A DNA stretch of 64,000 bases from the NCBI RefSeq assembly GCF_032854445.1, contig NC_088302.1:33199979-33263978 (forward strand), written 5' to 3'. Under the pieces are notes generated by a model. The model ran no database searches. It worked only from the letters and a program-made list of their open reading frames with translations, and was not told the origin of the DNA. Position numbers and translations under genes: made by a program. The stretch is from Liolophura sinensis. Lineage: Eukaryota > Mollusca > Polyplacophora > Chitonida > Chitonidae. Below, piece after piece: positions 22,170-32,861 of this stretch; position 1 is the stretch's first letter; every line of letters begins with the position of its first letter.

Positions 22170-22955
22170 CTAATAATGAATTTTTGACTATTACAGTTTT
22201 AACATTTGGAGCAGAGAGGCGAACGTTGTAAAGTAAACAAACATCGATCTATACATGCCGGTTGTTCTGGCTATTTACATGTATGCAGGCCCACCCACGG
22301 ACAACACGTCACCGGCAACCAACGACCTTCAGCAAAACCCTATATAATGCCTTTAAGGTCAAAGCTTCAGAAAAATACATTAATAACGTGCTTTCGCCCT
22401 GCATATATAGTGACAAGATCGACATAATTAAACATTATGAACCTGAACCCGAACTAGTCGTTTTCCTTGAAAAGAAAATATTCTGACTATCTATTGACAG
22501 TGTCAGAGATTCACACACAGACTGAGAGTAGAGTCCATATAGGCATGCCTCAAGTCGTAAGTCTACTTCTGAGAAATACACGTCATCTGAGCAGGGGAGG
22601 TAAATCCCTCAACATGCTTTTACACATTTATATTTCATGACATCACCACAATGGTTAGCACATACAGCTCCCTTTCAACTTTATATGCGAATGCAATATT
22701 TAGTAAACATACCAGTTTCCTTAAAATTACTTCAGCAGTTGGGTTTAAGGCATTTATATTGGCATGTGCACCTGCATCTTAACATTGTACAATAGACAGC
22801 CTTACGGTGACGTAGCCTAACCTATATGCATTATACGTAAGGCTGTTGATAATGTGTGCAAATCCGTACGTAATTTTAAGATTCTATTTACTCTGAGCAC
22901 TATTTGCGTATACACACATTCGTTAGATTTAACGTTATGATTTTAGATTTATAGA
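22170..22955. other. Anonymous intergenic sequence
   Basis: No recognised feature. Confidence 0.5.
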
Positions 22956-22962
22956 TTTTAAT

Positions 22963-23002
22963 TATTTATTTGATTGGTTTTTTACGCCTAACTCAAGAAT
23001 GT
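22963..23002 (-). mobile_element. SINE family A, tail-only fragment
   Basis: TATTTATTTGATTGG and ACGCCTAACTCAAGAAT are the complement of the family tail. About 40 bases only. Confidence 0.65.
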
Positions 23003-23123
23003 GTATATAATTTTTAAAATGTTGGCTTTAACAATGGCCGTTATTTATAGTGTACGGTTTGAGCTGCATCTGATCGCATAGCCCACAGATCAACGGTTAT
23101 AACAGTTTACCTCTAGTAATATT

Positions 23124-23290
23124 CATTTATTTATTTGATTGGTGTTTCAAGCCGTACTCAACAATACTTCAGACGGCAGCCAAAAGTATGGTGGGAGGCA
23201 TCCGGGGCCAGGTGGAGACCCACGAAAATCCGCATGTTGCTATCAGACGTTACCACGTATGGCCTGAGACGAAGCCAGCATGAGCTGGAC
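23124..23290 (-). mobile_element. SINE family A, head-truncated
   Basis: Runs from the ATTTATTTGATTGG tail to GCATGAGCTGGAC, then stops abruptly before the tRNA-like head. It abuts the region with Polinton-type sequence. Confidence 0.8.
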
Positions 23291-23372
23291 ATAAAAGGCT
23301 TCCAGTAGGCTTCCCGTGAGCTGCCCCTAGGACGGTCCACCATCCTCGCTGGCCTGGCCAGTTATGTCAGCC

Positions 23373-23528
23373 ATGGCCTCCCGACTAGACTCCTATTTCG
23401 CGCCACAGGATTTCCAGACAGACCTGCTGGATGGGCGGAAAACGGCTCCGAACTACGTTCGAAGTTCTGTTAGAGATAGCCGATACCTTAGCCTATACCA
23501 GTACAATCAACATTGCCAAGGGACATGA
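23373..23528 (+). CDS. Small open frame of 51 codons in the Polinton region
   Basis: ATG to TGA, beginning MASRLDSYFAPQDF. Hydrophilic, GC-richer than surrounding DNA, no family recognised. It may be the start of a longer broken structural gene, as the next 300 bases contain further short open stretches in shifting frames. Confidence 0.25.
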   Translation: MASRLDSYFAPQDFQTDLLDGRKTAPNYVRSSVRDSRYLSLYQYNQHCQGT

Positions 23529-23573
23529 CATATGCAAGTGGCTCACCTTAAGTTCTTCTCACACAATGACAAT

Positions 23574-23632
23574 CCTGTCACGCTGAGAGAATTCTGCCAC
23601 GCTAAGAGAACCCTGTCACGCTGAGAGAAGCT
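23574..23632 (+). repeat. Three tandem copies of a 19-bp unit
   Basis: CTGTCACGCTGAGAGAA, CTGCCACGCTAAGAGAA and CTGTCACGCTGAGAGAA follow at 19-base steps. Confidence 0.75.
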
Positions 23633-23639
23633 TGTCCCG

Positions 23640-24205
23640 ACCTACTTATGACCTACCAGAGAAGGTAGCTCATCGTCTTCAAAGATCCAACCTATGGATC
23701 TCTCGTTCGAGAACGCTAAGATCAAAGCAAGTCCTTACAGAAATTAGTGAGGCCTGTTCAGCAATATCGAGCACTAAGCGACCAGTAGCTTCGTTTATTC
23801 TCAGCAAGACACCCCGCAGGTGAAATAATTCCTTGTTAACCTTTCGGCACTGCAATGCGTTCGCCATCCAGTGTGAATTCCATCCCGATGTGAATGTTCG
23901 CCCACGCGGGGTATAGAGTGATCTCAAGAAAGGCAACCTTTAGACGGCAATCACTAACTGCGTTGCCGTTTTGAACATCAGAGAAGGTGACAAACATGTT
24001 TAGTGCATACAGAACGTTCCGCCACTTTGAATAGAACGGCCTACAGCTTCAACAGAGAGGCTACTTATAGGGCCGGTCCACCACATAGCATCCAAACCCA
24101 CGCAGATCATCTCACACGTCCTGACATCTACGTGAGCGAGGGGACGTAGACCTCGTGCACGTGGACTACGTGGGCCTTCCAAGCCCAATTCGCGGATCAT
24201 TTTTC
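23640..24205 (-). pseudogene. Unrecognised coding-like sequence, Polinton region
   Basis: On minus, open stretches of 60-85 codons follow one another in different frames (24,000-24,200; 23,679-23,936). This pattern suggests a frameshifted gene. No motif identified; a structural protein of the element is possible but unproved. Confidence 0.3.
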
Positions 24206-24207
24206 AA

Positions 24208-24488
24208 TGATGCCGGACAAACAGTGGATATTCCAGGCATGAAATCCATATCAAAGTTCAAAATCGTAGTTCATGAATGAGTTCCAGGTCAAATAACAAT
24301 TAAACAAGGTATCTCCTCCGCGCTTTGATTGCAACAGTTCATCAAGGCATCATGCAGATGTGATGAGCATGGCTACCTTTACGGCCCCCTAGCCCCAGGT
24401 TAAGCGGTACTAGATACAGTTCGAAAATGACGAGCGTTACAGAGCTTAAACGAACAGATTGTGATTCAAAAGTAACGGACGATTAAGT
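24208..24488 (+). repeat. Inverted-pair repeat IR1, left copy
   Basis: About 280 bases match the complement of 37,247-37,530. Shared phrases include 'cagtggatattccaggcat', TTCCAGGTCAAATAACAATT and 'gatgtgatgagcatgg'. Confidence 0.8.
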
Positions 24489-24489
24489 C

Positions 24490-25030
24490 TTTATGTAAGG
24501 ATTTCATACTACAAGAGGCGCCATCTATGATGTTACACATGACATGTTGGTCTGTATAAAAGTTGTCTACAAGACAGACGGTTACACTCCTAGCGTCCGA
24601 CAGAGCTTGGGACGCGTTCAACAACCCGTTTAACAAGAGGGCCGATGAAAAACTGTGCGGCGAGTTCTCCGTCTCTCTACACACGGACTGGAGGCGGGGT
24701 GGCGTAAATCACGGTCTCGGGGTAGCTTACTAATACTTGACCAACACCAGACACCACCCTATTGACCACCCTATTGGCGACTGAAGGTTCGATCTGAACA
24801 GGATGTCGCTCCCTAGAAAATACTTCGTTCTGCTCGTAGACTACATAAAGAGAACGGTGTGGACGCCTAATCATCGTTCATTCTCGACACGTCCTTGGCC
24901 CAGCGATATGCTCTTGCGGGTGTCAGATGGCCAACTACAACAACAAAATCATTCCCGTAAGCGCCGTCCAACCACGATGCGGAAAAGACAGCGCTCGTGG
25001 TAGCCGGGTTTAGTTCTGCTGTTGTGGTCC
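24490..25030. other. Polinton-region sequence without a recognised gene
   Basis: Short open frames on both strands, all broken. Composition fits the element, but I can assign nothing. Confidence 0.35.
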
Positions 25031-25504
25031 CTACATTAACCAGCCTTGTACGGCCAGGAGCAACAGGCCGCCTCCAGCGATAACCAGCGCCCAAACATTC
25101 TCGGCCAGCCATCCAGCTGTTTTCCTGAGAAGCTTCAACAGGCATGACAGAACACTGCGGATAATACCAGGTAGCGTTGCAGCCGCTTTCCCAGCCAGCT
25201 TGACAAGGGCGCGCCCGAGAGTCTGGGTTGTGACTGCTGCCTTCGACAAGGCTGTGCGTCCACGCTTCCAGTCGACAAAGCCAAGATCTTCCCTAATAGC
25301 ATTCAGCCCACCGGGCTGGCCGGCTATTGTGGAAAGTGCCAAAGGCTTACCAGTACGGCTCCTGACGATGTCCAGGTTTGGAAGGGCCATGAGCTGCATT
25401 TGACCGCTTTTAGGATCCACATCAAATTTTGTGCAATCCCAGCAGGGCTGAGCACCGCCACCCCCACCTCCCACCTCCACCAATGCCTTATAATAATCAC
25501 CCAC
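25031..25504 (-). CDS. Small putative membrane protein of the Polinton element
   Basis: The frame is open for 157 codons, but the first codon taken (25,504) is GTG, and an ATG slightly upstream (MPAKQVESWLKRP) is in another frame. The true start or an early frameshift is therefore unresolved. A Gly-rich segment lies near residue 13, a basic amphipathic region at about 85-130, and the C terminus ends in one hydrophobic segment (VWALVIAGGGLLLLAV), so a tail-anchored or virion membrane protein is plausible. No name can be given. It is the longest undamaged frame in the element. Confidence 0.5.
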   Translation of the reverse strand: MGDYYKALVEVGGGGGGAQPCWDCTKFDVDPKSGQMQLMALPNLDIVRSRTGKPLALSTIAGQPGGLNAIREDLGFVDWKRGRTALSKAAVTTQTLGRALVKLAGKAAATLPGIIRSVLSCLLKLLRKTAGWLAENVWALVIAGGGLLLLAVQGWLM

Positions 25505-25654
25505 GGCCGCTTGAGCCAGCTCTCGACCTGTTTCGCAGGCATATTAAATGTGTATTTGTATGTGATCATGGATGCTCAGCTTCACATCGAAAATGGCAGG
25601 TTCGTCAGCGCGCTGTAGTGATTAACCTAATGACGCCCACAGTGCAGTATTCTG

Positions 25655-26045
25655 TGTGCAGACGGGATCATCTTCAATCTACCTACTGCGGTCATTTCGA
25701 GCACATTGTGATCCTCTGACCCACGCTTCAGTATAACAAGACGTATCAGCAACGACGATAGATATGGTCGGACACCATGATCTACTGTTTCAACCCTGGG
25801 GAGCGGCTTTACGATTACCTGAGGGCCCTGTGCAAGCTTTCCAAGGGGAACCCACGCTGTACATCGTTGATGACCTGGTTTTCTCCGGCTGACATGCGGA
25901 CCAAAGCCTGTGGGTTTTCACTCAGAAGTATAACTCTGTCCTCAAGGACCTGCTCGAGCAGACGCGTTGGGTTGCCTTCTTTCACTGCAAAGATCGGGAT
26001 TCATCTGAAGACTGTTTACGATGGCCAAGGCGGAACGGCCGATGA
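25655..26045 (+). pseudogene. Polinton packaging ATPase (FtsK/HerA type) remnant
   Basis: In live elements this ATPase pumps DNA into capsids. In pieces and different plus frames the DNA shows an early motif (GHFEHIVIL), a Walker B-like segment with two Asp (TLYIVDD) and the downstream block with LWVFTQKYNSVLKDLLEQTR. The Walker A segment is missing, as is the stretch between the VDD and TQKYNS blocks, and there are at least one stop and two frameshifts. Family assignment rests on motif order and on the neighbouring polymerase. Confidence 0.75.
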
Positions 26046-26325
26046 TCCCTCCCAAAGAGTTTGCCGCAGTGCATGATGTCGGTGCGAGACAGCAGGAGGA
26101 GAGGGTGACAGCGGCGAACGCTGCAAAGATGCATAGGGTGTCAGCATCAAGAATGCTCTACTAGGCGCCGCTGTTGATCGTCGGTGGTCTTAGAGAGCTA
26201 TAGTTCCTGCGCCAAGGGCGTAACGAAGTAACTAGCGTGACAAAGCCATTGGCTTCGTCTGTTCCGCAGACGCAGAATGTGCATCATTTAAAGATTCATC
26301 GCGAAACTGTCTATATGCAGTAACG

Positions 26326-26565
26326 ATGTCTTCTCCCATCAGTGATGGAAAGGTGCTGGCGAACGCGGTCTACCACGCAGCAGTAGTCATTCTCCTGGCT
26401 TCTGGGTGCGGTCGTCTAAGCAAGATGGTCTTGAAAGCACCCATCCCAAAGCTAGACCCCACAGCCCAAAACATGGGAATGGTCTTTGTTGATATCCGCC
26501 TGGCCATGTGGATGAAAGATCTGCTAATTAAACAGAGGATCCTTCCTTCGGATATTATGAAGTAA
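26326..26565 (+). CDS. Small conserved-looking Polinton protein, 79 codons
   Basis: ATG to TAA with a central hydrophobic stretch (AVYHAAVVILLASG) and a C-terminal KDLLIKQRILPSDIMK. Intact, and followed 2 bases later by the next frame, as in compact virus-like gene order. Function unknown. Confidence 0.5.
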   Translation: MSSPISDGKVLANAVYHAAVVILLASGCGRLSKMVLKAPIPKLDPTAQNMGMVFVDIRLAMWMKDLLIKQRILPSDIMK

Positions 26566-26567
26566 CA

Positions 26568-26765
26568 ATGGGCTCGATCGCGATGATGATGGGCGGCGCG
26601 CTAGTACAACGCTCGATGGTAAGGTCTTCCGGAGTGGGCGAAGAGTGAAAGCGCCACGACAAGGCAGTAGAAGAGCTCCAAGCCGCCCAGGTAGAATCGG
26701 CCCGAAAACGGGCTGACCCCTTAGACTGGATCAACGAAGAGCTCCGGCGGAAGGGCGATGCCGTC
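26568..26765 (+). pseudogene. Small Polinton frame with an internal TGA
   Basis: Starts MGSIAMMMGGALVQRS; TGA at 26,646-26,648 interrupts it after 26 codons. The same frame continues hydrophilic and helix-prone (KAVEELQAAQVESARKRADP) to about 26,765, where it meets the convergent polymerase. Confidence 0.45.
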
Positions 26766-26769
26766 CAAA

Positions 26770-29140
26770 CCCGTAGATGCGATGGCGCTCTGACCGCAGG
26801 ACATCCATGCCATGGGGTAAGGTTTGCTTTTCGAAGAGAGCATCTTTGAAATGTTCATGTCTGATATGCTTCTTCACGGTGATCTTTTTCACACCTTCAC
26901 ACCTTCACACTTTTTCTGGCCTTTTTGATGTTGTGGCTGCTGGCCTCGAGAATGCTGTACATCTTGGGGATGTACAGCATTTGGTTATTGGGGGCCTAGC
27001 ACACTCATCCTTAAAGGAGAAGAAAACTTAAATTACAAACAAATACCATTCAAAAAGGGTATGCATTTCCTCACAGGTGCATGCCATTCAAAAGTTCTAA
27101 TATGTACCTCAACATGATAAATTATGAATAAAGTCAGCGCCAAAATCCGCTATGGGCGACTCCATTTTGCCTAAGAACTGCTCCTGAAGTCTTGTGTCTT
27201 AGGAGGAGAATTTCCGTCGGAAAACTCCGAAGTGCAGTTCGTACATTTCCGGTAGAACTCTTCTTTCCAGAAGGTAGCTAACAGTTCGTTTTCCGCTCTC
27301 ATTGGCTAAGAGGCAACACAGGCCCAGCATAAATTACAATGTGTTAAAGATGAAGGACGAGATGGACTCAGCCATTTACTCCAGCTTTGTCATTTTCAGG
27401 CTTTACGTATATGGCGAGGAAAATCGCCAAATTATGCAACAGGCACTACCAGATAGAAAAATATGTGCTTTTTTCAGCCCATGGTGTCATGTTTTTAAGT
27501 TTTCTTCTCCTTTAATCTTACCGAACACCTTCTTGTTCGCCGTGCTTTTCGGTGGGTTGTCTTTTAGGTAGTCAGATGTGTCATAGAGGTCAGCCTGCCT
27601 GGCCATATCACTGTACACATCCTTTGTCTCGATCTCCAGGGGCAGGCTGTCTGTGTCAGTGTAGAGGAGTTGGCAACGCTCTCCACACTGGTAGTAGTAG
27701 AAGTCATACATCAGGTGTTTGAAGAGGTCGAGGACGCTTATACCCAAAAAAGGGGCGGTTGAGCACTAGGCGACTCCTGTGGACCTGGACTGTTGCAAGA
27801 TCATCGTCGAATATGCTGGGTCGGGCAAAGGCCGGGTTTGCTATCAAACGGCACAGCTTGTCCGCCTCACTTGCTCACACCAGCTTAAAGACCCGTTTTC
27901 TGAGATCGTTTCTCCATCGTCTTCCCAAAGACACTGTTGTTCATGAGCTTGTAGAGGTCTTTCTCGAGGCCGCTGGTGGCTTGTTTTCGGAGCTCTGTGT
28001 CTATCCGAATATAGGGCTCCATCCAGGGGCTCTGCTCGAATCTGAGGGGCCGGTGGATCTTTTTCAGGCGCATGCCGAGAGACAGATAGAGCTGCAGGTT
28101 CCATAGTGGAGTACATAGCGGTCCTTGTCGCGGATGTTGGGAACCAACTTTTCAACCTCGTTTGCGCCACCCCTGTCGTCGATGAGATCCAGCTGATACT
28201 CCAACATCCACTCCTTCTGGACCACCCCATGCGCTCTGGTGCTAGCGGATATGCATAATACGCCTCGTGAAGCTCCTCCGGGTACTCAAGGTCCACCTCA
28301 AGGGTGAAACCCTAAGGGCTGCTCGCTGGGAACTCTGCGATCGTTTGTGTGACTTGACCGCAGTTCTCTACCCACTGGAAGCCACCTGTTGGCAGTGGAT
28401 GGCTCATAGCCATGGAGATGCCACTACACATTCCTTTCTCGATGAAGAGATGCTGGTCATAGTCTGTGAGCAGCTCGAGCGCCACTGCCGTCTTCTTGAG
28501 CAGAGCATGCAAAGACAAGTCGGGGCAGGTGTAGTAGCGGGGGGTCGAGGCCATACTGCCTCAGGAAGGTCTTCCAAAAGGTCTCCAAGACATCCACCAG
28601 CAGTAAGACATCAGATTGGATGTAGAGGTCAAGGTAATCTGCTAGAGCCGTGCATCCGAAGACCTTCCAGACCATGGGCATGGGCATAATCCTCATCGCC
28701 GATGTACGTGTCCGAGAGCTTGCTGTAAAAAGCCTCTTCTTGGAGGGGTATAGGCTCTGTAAAGCGCTCCCAAGAGCCCATGTACTCGTATAGGTAGATG
28801 CCTTTTTGCATCAAAAGCTCTTGCCGCCAATGGTTTGGTTCATCCTGGGCCATGATTTGGAATGTCTCTGGCTGGTTGGCTGTCACCAGCTTGTCGAGCG
28901 ATGCCAGCACAAACTGTGGACTGTCAATGAAGCGGAGCTGACCCAGAGAGAAGGAAGTGCACTTCTCCGTGCTGTTAGGGATGCCCGGGATGCGACCTTC
29001 CACATTCGAAATAGCCTGCATCAGTAGGTGGGAGTCATAACTCCGCATATTGTGAATGACCACTGGAATGTTGGTGGTTTTAAAGCTTAGCCCCAGCTCC
29101 AGGTTGCTGTCGTTGTGAGCGGTTTTGTTGCCCTGAAACT
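26770..29140 (-). pseudogene. Polinton family B DNA polymerase, broken
   Basis: Would replicate the element from its ends. On minus, from 29.14 kb downwards: exonuclease-domain sequence (VVIHNMRSYDSHLL near 29.05 kb), a second exonuclease-type block (DYLDLYIQSDVLLLVDV near 28.62 kb), the polymerase block with KLMNNSVFGKTME (near 27.93 kb), and the catalytic YTDTDS at 27,646-27,663. A C-terminal stretch (HIRHEHFKDALFEKQ, then HGMDVLRSERHRIYG) lies beyond a 497-bp insertion. The N-terminal part is missing above 29.14 kb. At least three frame changes are visible besides the insertion. Inactive. Confidence 0.88.
27011..27515. mobile_element. 497-bp MITE inserted in the polymerase gene at TTAA
   Basis: TTAA at 27,011-27,014 and 27,512-27,515 flank 497 bases with perfect 16-bp inverted ends (AGGAGAAGAAAACTTA and its complement). 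Taking the element and one TTAA away restores an in-frame polymerase junction. TTAA duplication is the mark of piggyBac-type transposases; a 3-bp TAA duplication (Harbinger type) cannot be excluded. No transposase inside. Confidence 0.88.
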
Positions 29141-29149
29141 ACAAGTGAC

Positions 29150-29560
29150 TTTTCACAGACATGGTAGGCCCTGTGTTGTAGGTCGATATTTCTCAGGCTA
29201 TAACTTTTGAAGAATCACGTTGCCTCATCTCTTTTTCGAGCGCTCTCTTGGAAACTCAAGTATTACTGATTTGGTGGTGATTAGTGGTGGTAATCTAATG
29301 TCGGCAAAAATATATCTAAAACTGCACAAAAAGGATCTTATCAACATAACTCAAACCTAGTGGGCCTCCAGACCGAGCTGCTCAGGCGATCAGAAACCTG
29401 GTGAGATTTTTCTCCTCAGTTAAGTCATCTATGTCTCTCATCACCCTTTGGCAACTGTGTAGTGAGTTGTGGGATGTCACGACTACCGAAATGCCAGCAG
29501 GTTAATAGGCTTCTGTTTCCCGTTACACTCAGTCAAGACATCACCAGACCAAAGTTTTTT
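29150..29560. other. No recognisable feature
   Basis: Spacer between the Polinton relic and a SINE. Confidence 0.5.
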
Positions 29561-29563
29561 AAC

Positions 29564-29849
29564 ATTAAACATCTCTGGGCCTCCGTGGTCGAGGTGGTTA
29601 GCGTAACAGCACAGCGCAACGAGCCAGGAGCCTCTCAAAAATGTGGTCGCTGTGAGTTCAAGTCCAACTCATGCTGACTTCCTCTCCGGTCGTACGTGGA
29701 AAGACCTTGCGGCGATGTGTGAATGGTCGTGGGTTTCCCCCAGGCACTGCCTGGGCTCCTTCCACCTTAATGTCACTGTCGTACAAGTCAAATATTCTTG
29801 AGTATGGCGTAAAATACCAATCAAATAAAAAAAATAAATTAAACATCTC
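29564..29849 (+). mobile_element. Full-length SINE, family A, with 12-bp target duplication
   Basis: Body 29,576-29,837. ATTAAACATCTC at 29,564-29,575 and 29,838-29,849 is the duplication. Head GGCCTCCGTGGTCGAGGTGG, B box GTGAGTTCAAGTCC, tail GAGTATGGCGTAAAATACC. Confidence 0.93.
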
Positions 29850-30049
29850 CAACGCAATCCTCAATAACTTTTCATAGAGCAATAACATCGCTTTCCAGAA
29901 GGGCATCCTGAATTTTTAGCTGTCAGTATACAGGCCAAAAATACAGGTCAATTTTCCACATGATTCTCCACAAAGTCTAAAACTTCATGTTTCTTCTTCT
30001 TGACCCTCCGGTGGGTCTGATTATATATACTCAGCAGTATACGATCTGA

Positions 30050-31028
30050 ACAACTTAAAACTCCCTTGGAATTGATTAACAATCTTAGGGTAACTGATAA
30101 CTTTATATTATCCCGGTTTCCAATTCGGGAAAAGATGATACTAATCCACTGAATTACCGTCTCATTACTCTTAACATCTGCGTCTGTAAGACTATGGAAT
30201 AGATGATAAACGATAGGCTTGTTTGGTATCTAGAAACCAACGATTTACTGTTTAATATTCAAGGTGGTTTCATTCAAGGTCGAGCTAAAGTTTCTCGAAT
30301 TGAAACTTTTATTCGTAATGGTATAATAAATAATGAACATGTGGTGTCAATATTTCCGACCTTGAAAAGGCTTTCGACACCTCATGGAAATACGTTGTTT
30401 TAAAAGACATTTCAGATATGGGACTTGTAGCTTATCATTATTTGTATACATGTATCAAAACTTTTATCTGATCGTCAGTTTAGGGTTGGCGTACTAAACT
30501 GAAACATCCGGCACTGAGGGTTCTTTATATGTTGATGATTTCCTAATATGCAAAACATGAATAACATCGTAAGGTAGAATCAAGAAATGGGCAGTTGAAA
30601 ATGGTTTTAGATTTTCCACATTTTAAACCATTGGTATGCATTTTTGTTGTAAACGGAAACTTCATCTCGACTTTCGTGGTAAAGTAGTGAACATTGTTGG
30701 AGAAATAACATTTTAGGGGTCATATCTGATAGCAAATTATCTTTCATACCCCATATTAAAATGCTCAAAGGTTAATGTACAAATCTATTCGTCGAAACAA
30801 ATATTCGTATACAAGCCTTCAACCAAGATGGGCGTTTCAGCTCAATAATCACAAAGCCAATTCCCAAATCGACCTTTAAGAAAGGCTGTTGATATAATGA
30901 ACGCCGTATATAGCACTGTCTAGCATTGTCCTGCGATCAATTTTATTAAGTTTATATTGGTCTTTTGTGAGGTCTAAATTGGACTTTAGGTCCATCATTT
31001 ACGGTTCCACCAGGAAATTGTATCTAAA
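30050..31028 (+). pseudogene. Non-LTR retrotransposon reverse transcriptase, copy 1 (left part)
   Basis: Jockey/I-type reverse transcriptase by my reading of the motifs. Seen in shifting plus frames: NPLNYRLITLNICVCKTME, then MINDRLVWYLETNDLL, then FIRNGIINNEHVVSIF, the catalytic SLYVDDFLIC (YVDD at 30,528-30,539), and SKLDFRSIIYGSTRK near the right edge. Several stops (one directly after KTME) and deletions. The sequence is cut at 31,029 by a Tc1-like element and resumes at 32,342. Confidence 0.85.
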
Positions 31029-32341
31029 TAAACTTGCAGCCAAAAGAAACTTTACGACTACGTGTGTTAAATTTAACCAGTCTATTCAGCAAACTAACAC
31101 CAAATTAATGTAGGGAAACATTGTACGAAGCATATTCCCATGTGCGACAAGCGTCATATACGCCCACACGAATTTGTTTTGAGACAACGAAGAAAGTTGA
31201 AAACTTACGTGACCCATGGATGACCGCAACTGCACATGTAATGCGTGTATAAAAACGTTAAACACAGTGTGCACTGACTAAAAACCACCAAAGTAATGCC
31301 TCGATTGACTCCACAACAACACGAGAGGGCTCTGGGTATGGTATGCATGGGAGCCACCCATGCCCACATTGCAAAGGGCATTCGACTGCTCTCGTGTAAC
31401 TGTGTCAAACTTGATGCAACGTTACAGACAGACAAGGCAGACATCGGACAGGCCAAGAGTAGACAGGCCTAGGGTAACTACGCTCAGAGAAGATGGCTAC
31501 CTGCGCACCTTACACCTGAGGAACCGCTTTCACGGATGAAAGCCGCTTCTGCCTGTTTCGAGCCGATGGCAGACAGCCAGTTTACCGTCGAAGAGGGGAA
31601 CGAACGACTGCATCATGCGCCCAAGAGGTGGTACCGTTTGGTGGCAGCAGTGATAGTGTGGGGTGGGATTTGTGGAGAGGAACGGACACCACTGGTCATC
31701 ATCTACGGGAACCTAACACCTCAACATTACGTGGATGAAATTCTACGTCCTGTTGTCCTGTAATTCCCTCAGCAGCAGCCACGTGGTGTCCTGTACCAGC
31801 ATGACAACGCCAGACCCCATACAGCTTGAGCTGCGCAAAACTTCCTGGACGCCAACGATGTCAACGTCTTGTCGTGATATGTACGTTCCCCAGATATGTC
31901 CCCCATAGAACATCTTTGGGATATCATGGGTCGTCGAGTAAGACAACGGCAACACCTTGCAGCCAACCGACAAGAACTGGCGTTCGCTCTCCAAGATGAA
32001 TGGCAACGAATCCCACGTTATCTCATCAGATAACTGACTTTTTCTATGCGCCGGAGACTTTTTGCGTGCATTGAAGCAAGGGGTGGCCACACGCGATATT
32101 GATTGGTTTTGGTATTGACTGATTTTAAAAACAACCAACTTTTTGTATACTCTGCCCATTGTGAACCAAGATGGAATGGTTATTTTTCTACCCCTGGTCT
32201 GTTTGTTCACTTGTAAAATGATTTGATGGCTGCTCTGTCCGTTCTTACTCAAGACTTTCAATATCTAAAGTCATTGGTCTTTTCAATATATTAAACTTCA
32301 GTCATCCTGTCTTTGTAAAGTTTCTTTTGGCCGTCACTTTA
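31029..32341 (+). mobile_element. Tc1/mariner-like element, 1309 bp, non-autonomous
   Basis: Inner parts of both ends match the 16.5-kb element (GCCAAAAGAAACTTTACGAC on the left, complement on the right). The outermost 8 bases have drifted. TA at 31,029-30 and 32,340-41 flank it. Orientation is opposite to the 16.5-kb copy. It carries a transposase with frameshifts, stops and an internal deletion of the segment that copy 1 retains. Confidence 0.9.
31296..32080 (+). pseudogene. Tc1-family transposase, C-terminal half
   Basis: Begins MPRLTPQQHERALGM at 31,296. The DNA jumps from the first helix-turn-helix (HLRNR) straight into the FTDES catalytic region near 31,530, so the second DNA-binding helix is missing. 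A 75-codon open stretch (31,536-31,763) covers the core up to YVDEILRPVVL; then LYQHDNARPHTA and SPDMSPIEHLWDIMGRRVR, the second and third catalytic regions, follow with stops between them. Not functional. Confidence 0.85.
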
Positions 32342-32530
32342 TGTTGGGACCTGTCCATGACAAAGGTTTGTGGCTCAGCGTTGTTGCCTTTAGAAGCTCA
32401 CCCGTATGGAGTTTATAAGTTGCGGCTAACCAATCTTTAGTATAGAACAGACGTATACAATATACAGTCAATATGCTACATAGCTTAGAGCACATCCAAC
32501 ACGTCTTGCCTAGGGCTGTGATGTGTAAAT
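32342..32530 (+). pseudogene. Non-LTR reverse transcriptase, copy 1 (right part)
   Basis: Translates as MLGPVHDKGLWLSVVAFRSS and SLVYRTDVYNIQSICYIA in one frame with few stops. This continues the frame broken at 31,028, which supports precise insertion of the Tc1-like element. Confidence 0.75.
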
Positions 32531-32534
32531 ATAT

Positions 32535-32860
32535 GTAGATAAACATTCATGCTCAGTAATATATTTTGAAAGTTGAGGATATAGAATAAGAGGATATAGC
32601 TCGTGTGTCTTCCGGAGTTTCCTCCCTAGCTTCTTCCAAAATCTCAATAAATACCTGACCCACGTAAACATAAGAAATCAGGTACAAATCCTCTTATGAT
32701 TCAGTTTTTGAGGGACAGCTAGTTCTAGACCAGTAATGTCTAATATATAACAGTTTACATCATTACAATGTTTTTGAGGCTTCTAAGCTATAGGCTTGGG
32801 AAAAGCATTATTAACGTGGGGTTAGTAGGGGTTCAAGCCATCCAGGCTACCTAGTCTGCT
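32535..32860. other. No recognisable feature
   Basis: AT-rich spacer. Confidence 0.5.
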
Positions 32861-32861
32861 C

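Larger units (their letters stand above)
23300..29150. mobile_element. Decayed Polinton/Maverick element
   Basis: A large self-replicating DNA transposon related to virus-like elements. Recognisable parts: a protein-primed-type family B DNA polymerase on minus (26.77-29.14 kb), a genome-packaging ATPase remnant on plus (25.66-26.04 kb), two small plus frames (26.33-26.57 and 26.57-26.77 kb) and a small membrane-protein frame on minus (25.03-25.50 kb). Local base composition is visibly richer in GC than the flanks. I could not recognise the integrase, protease or capsid genes or the terminal inverted repeats. Everything recognised carries stops, frameshifts or deletions, so this is an inactive relic. 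Outer limits are approximate. Confidence 0.8.
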
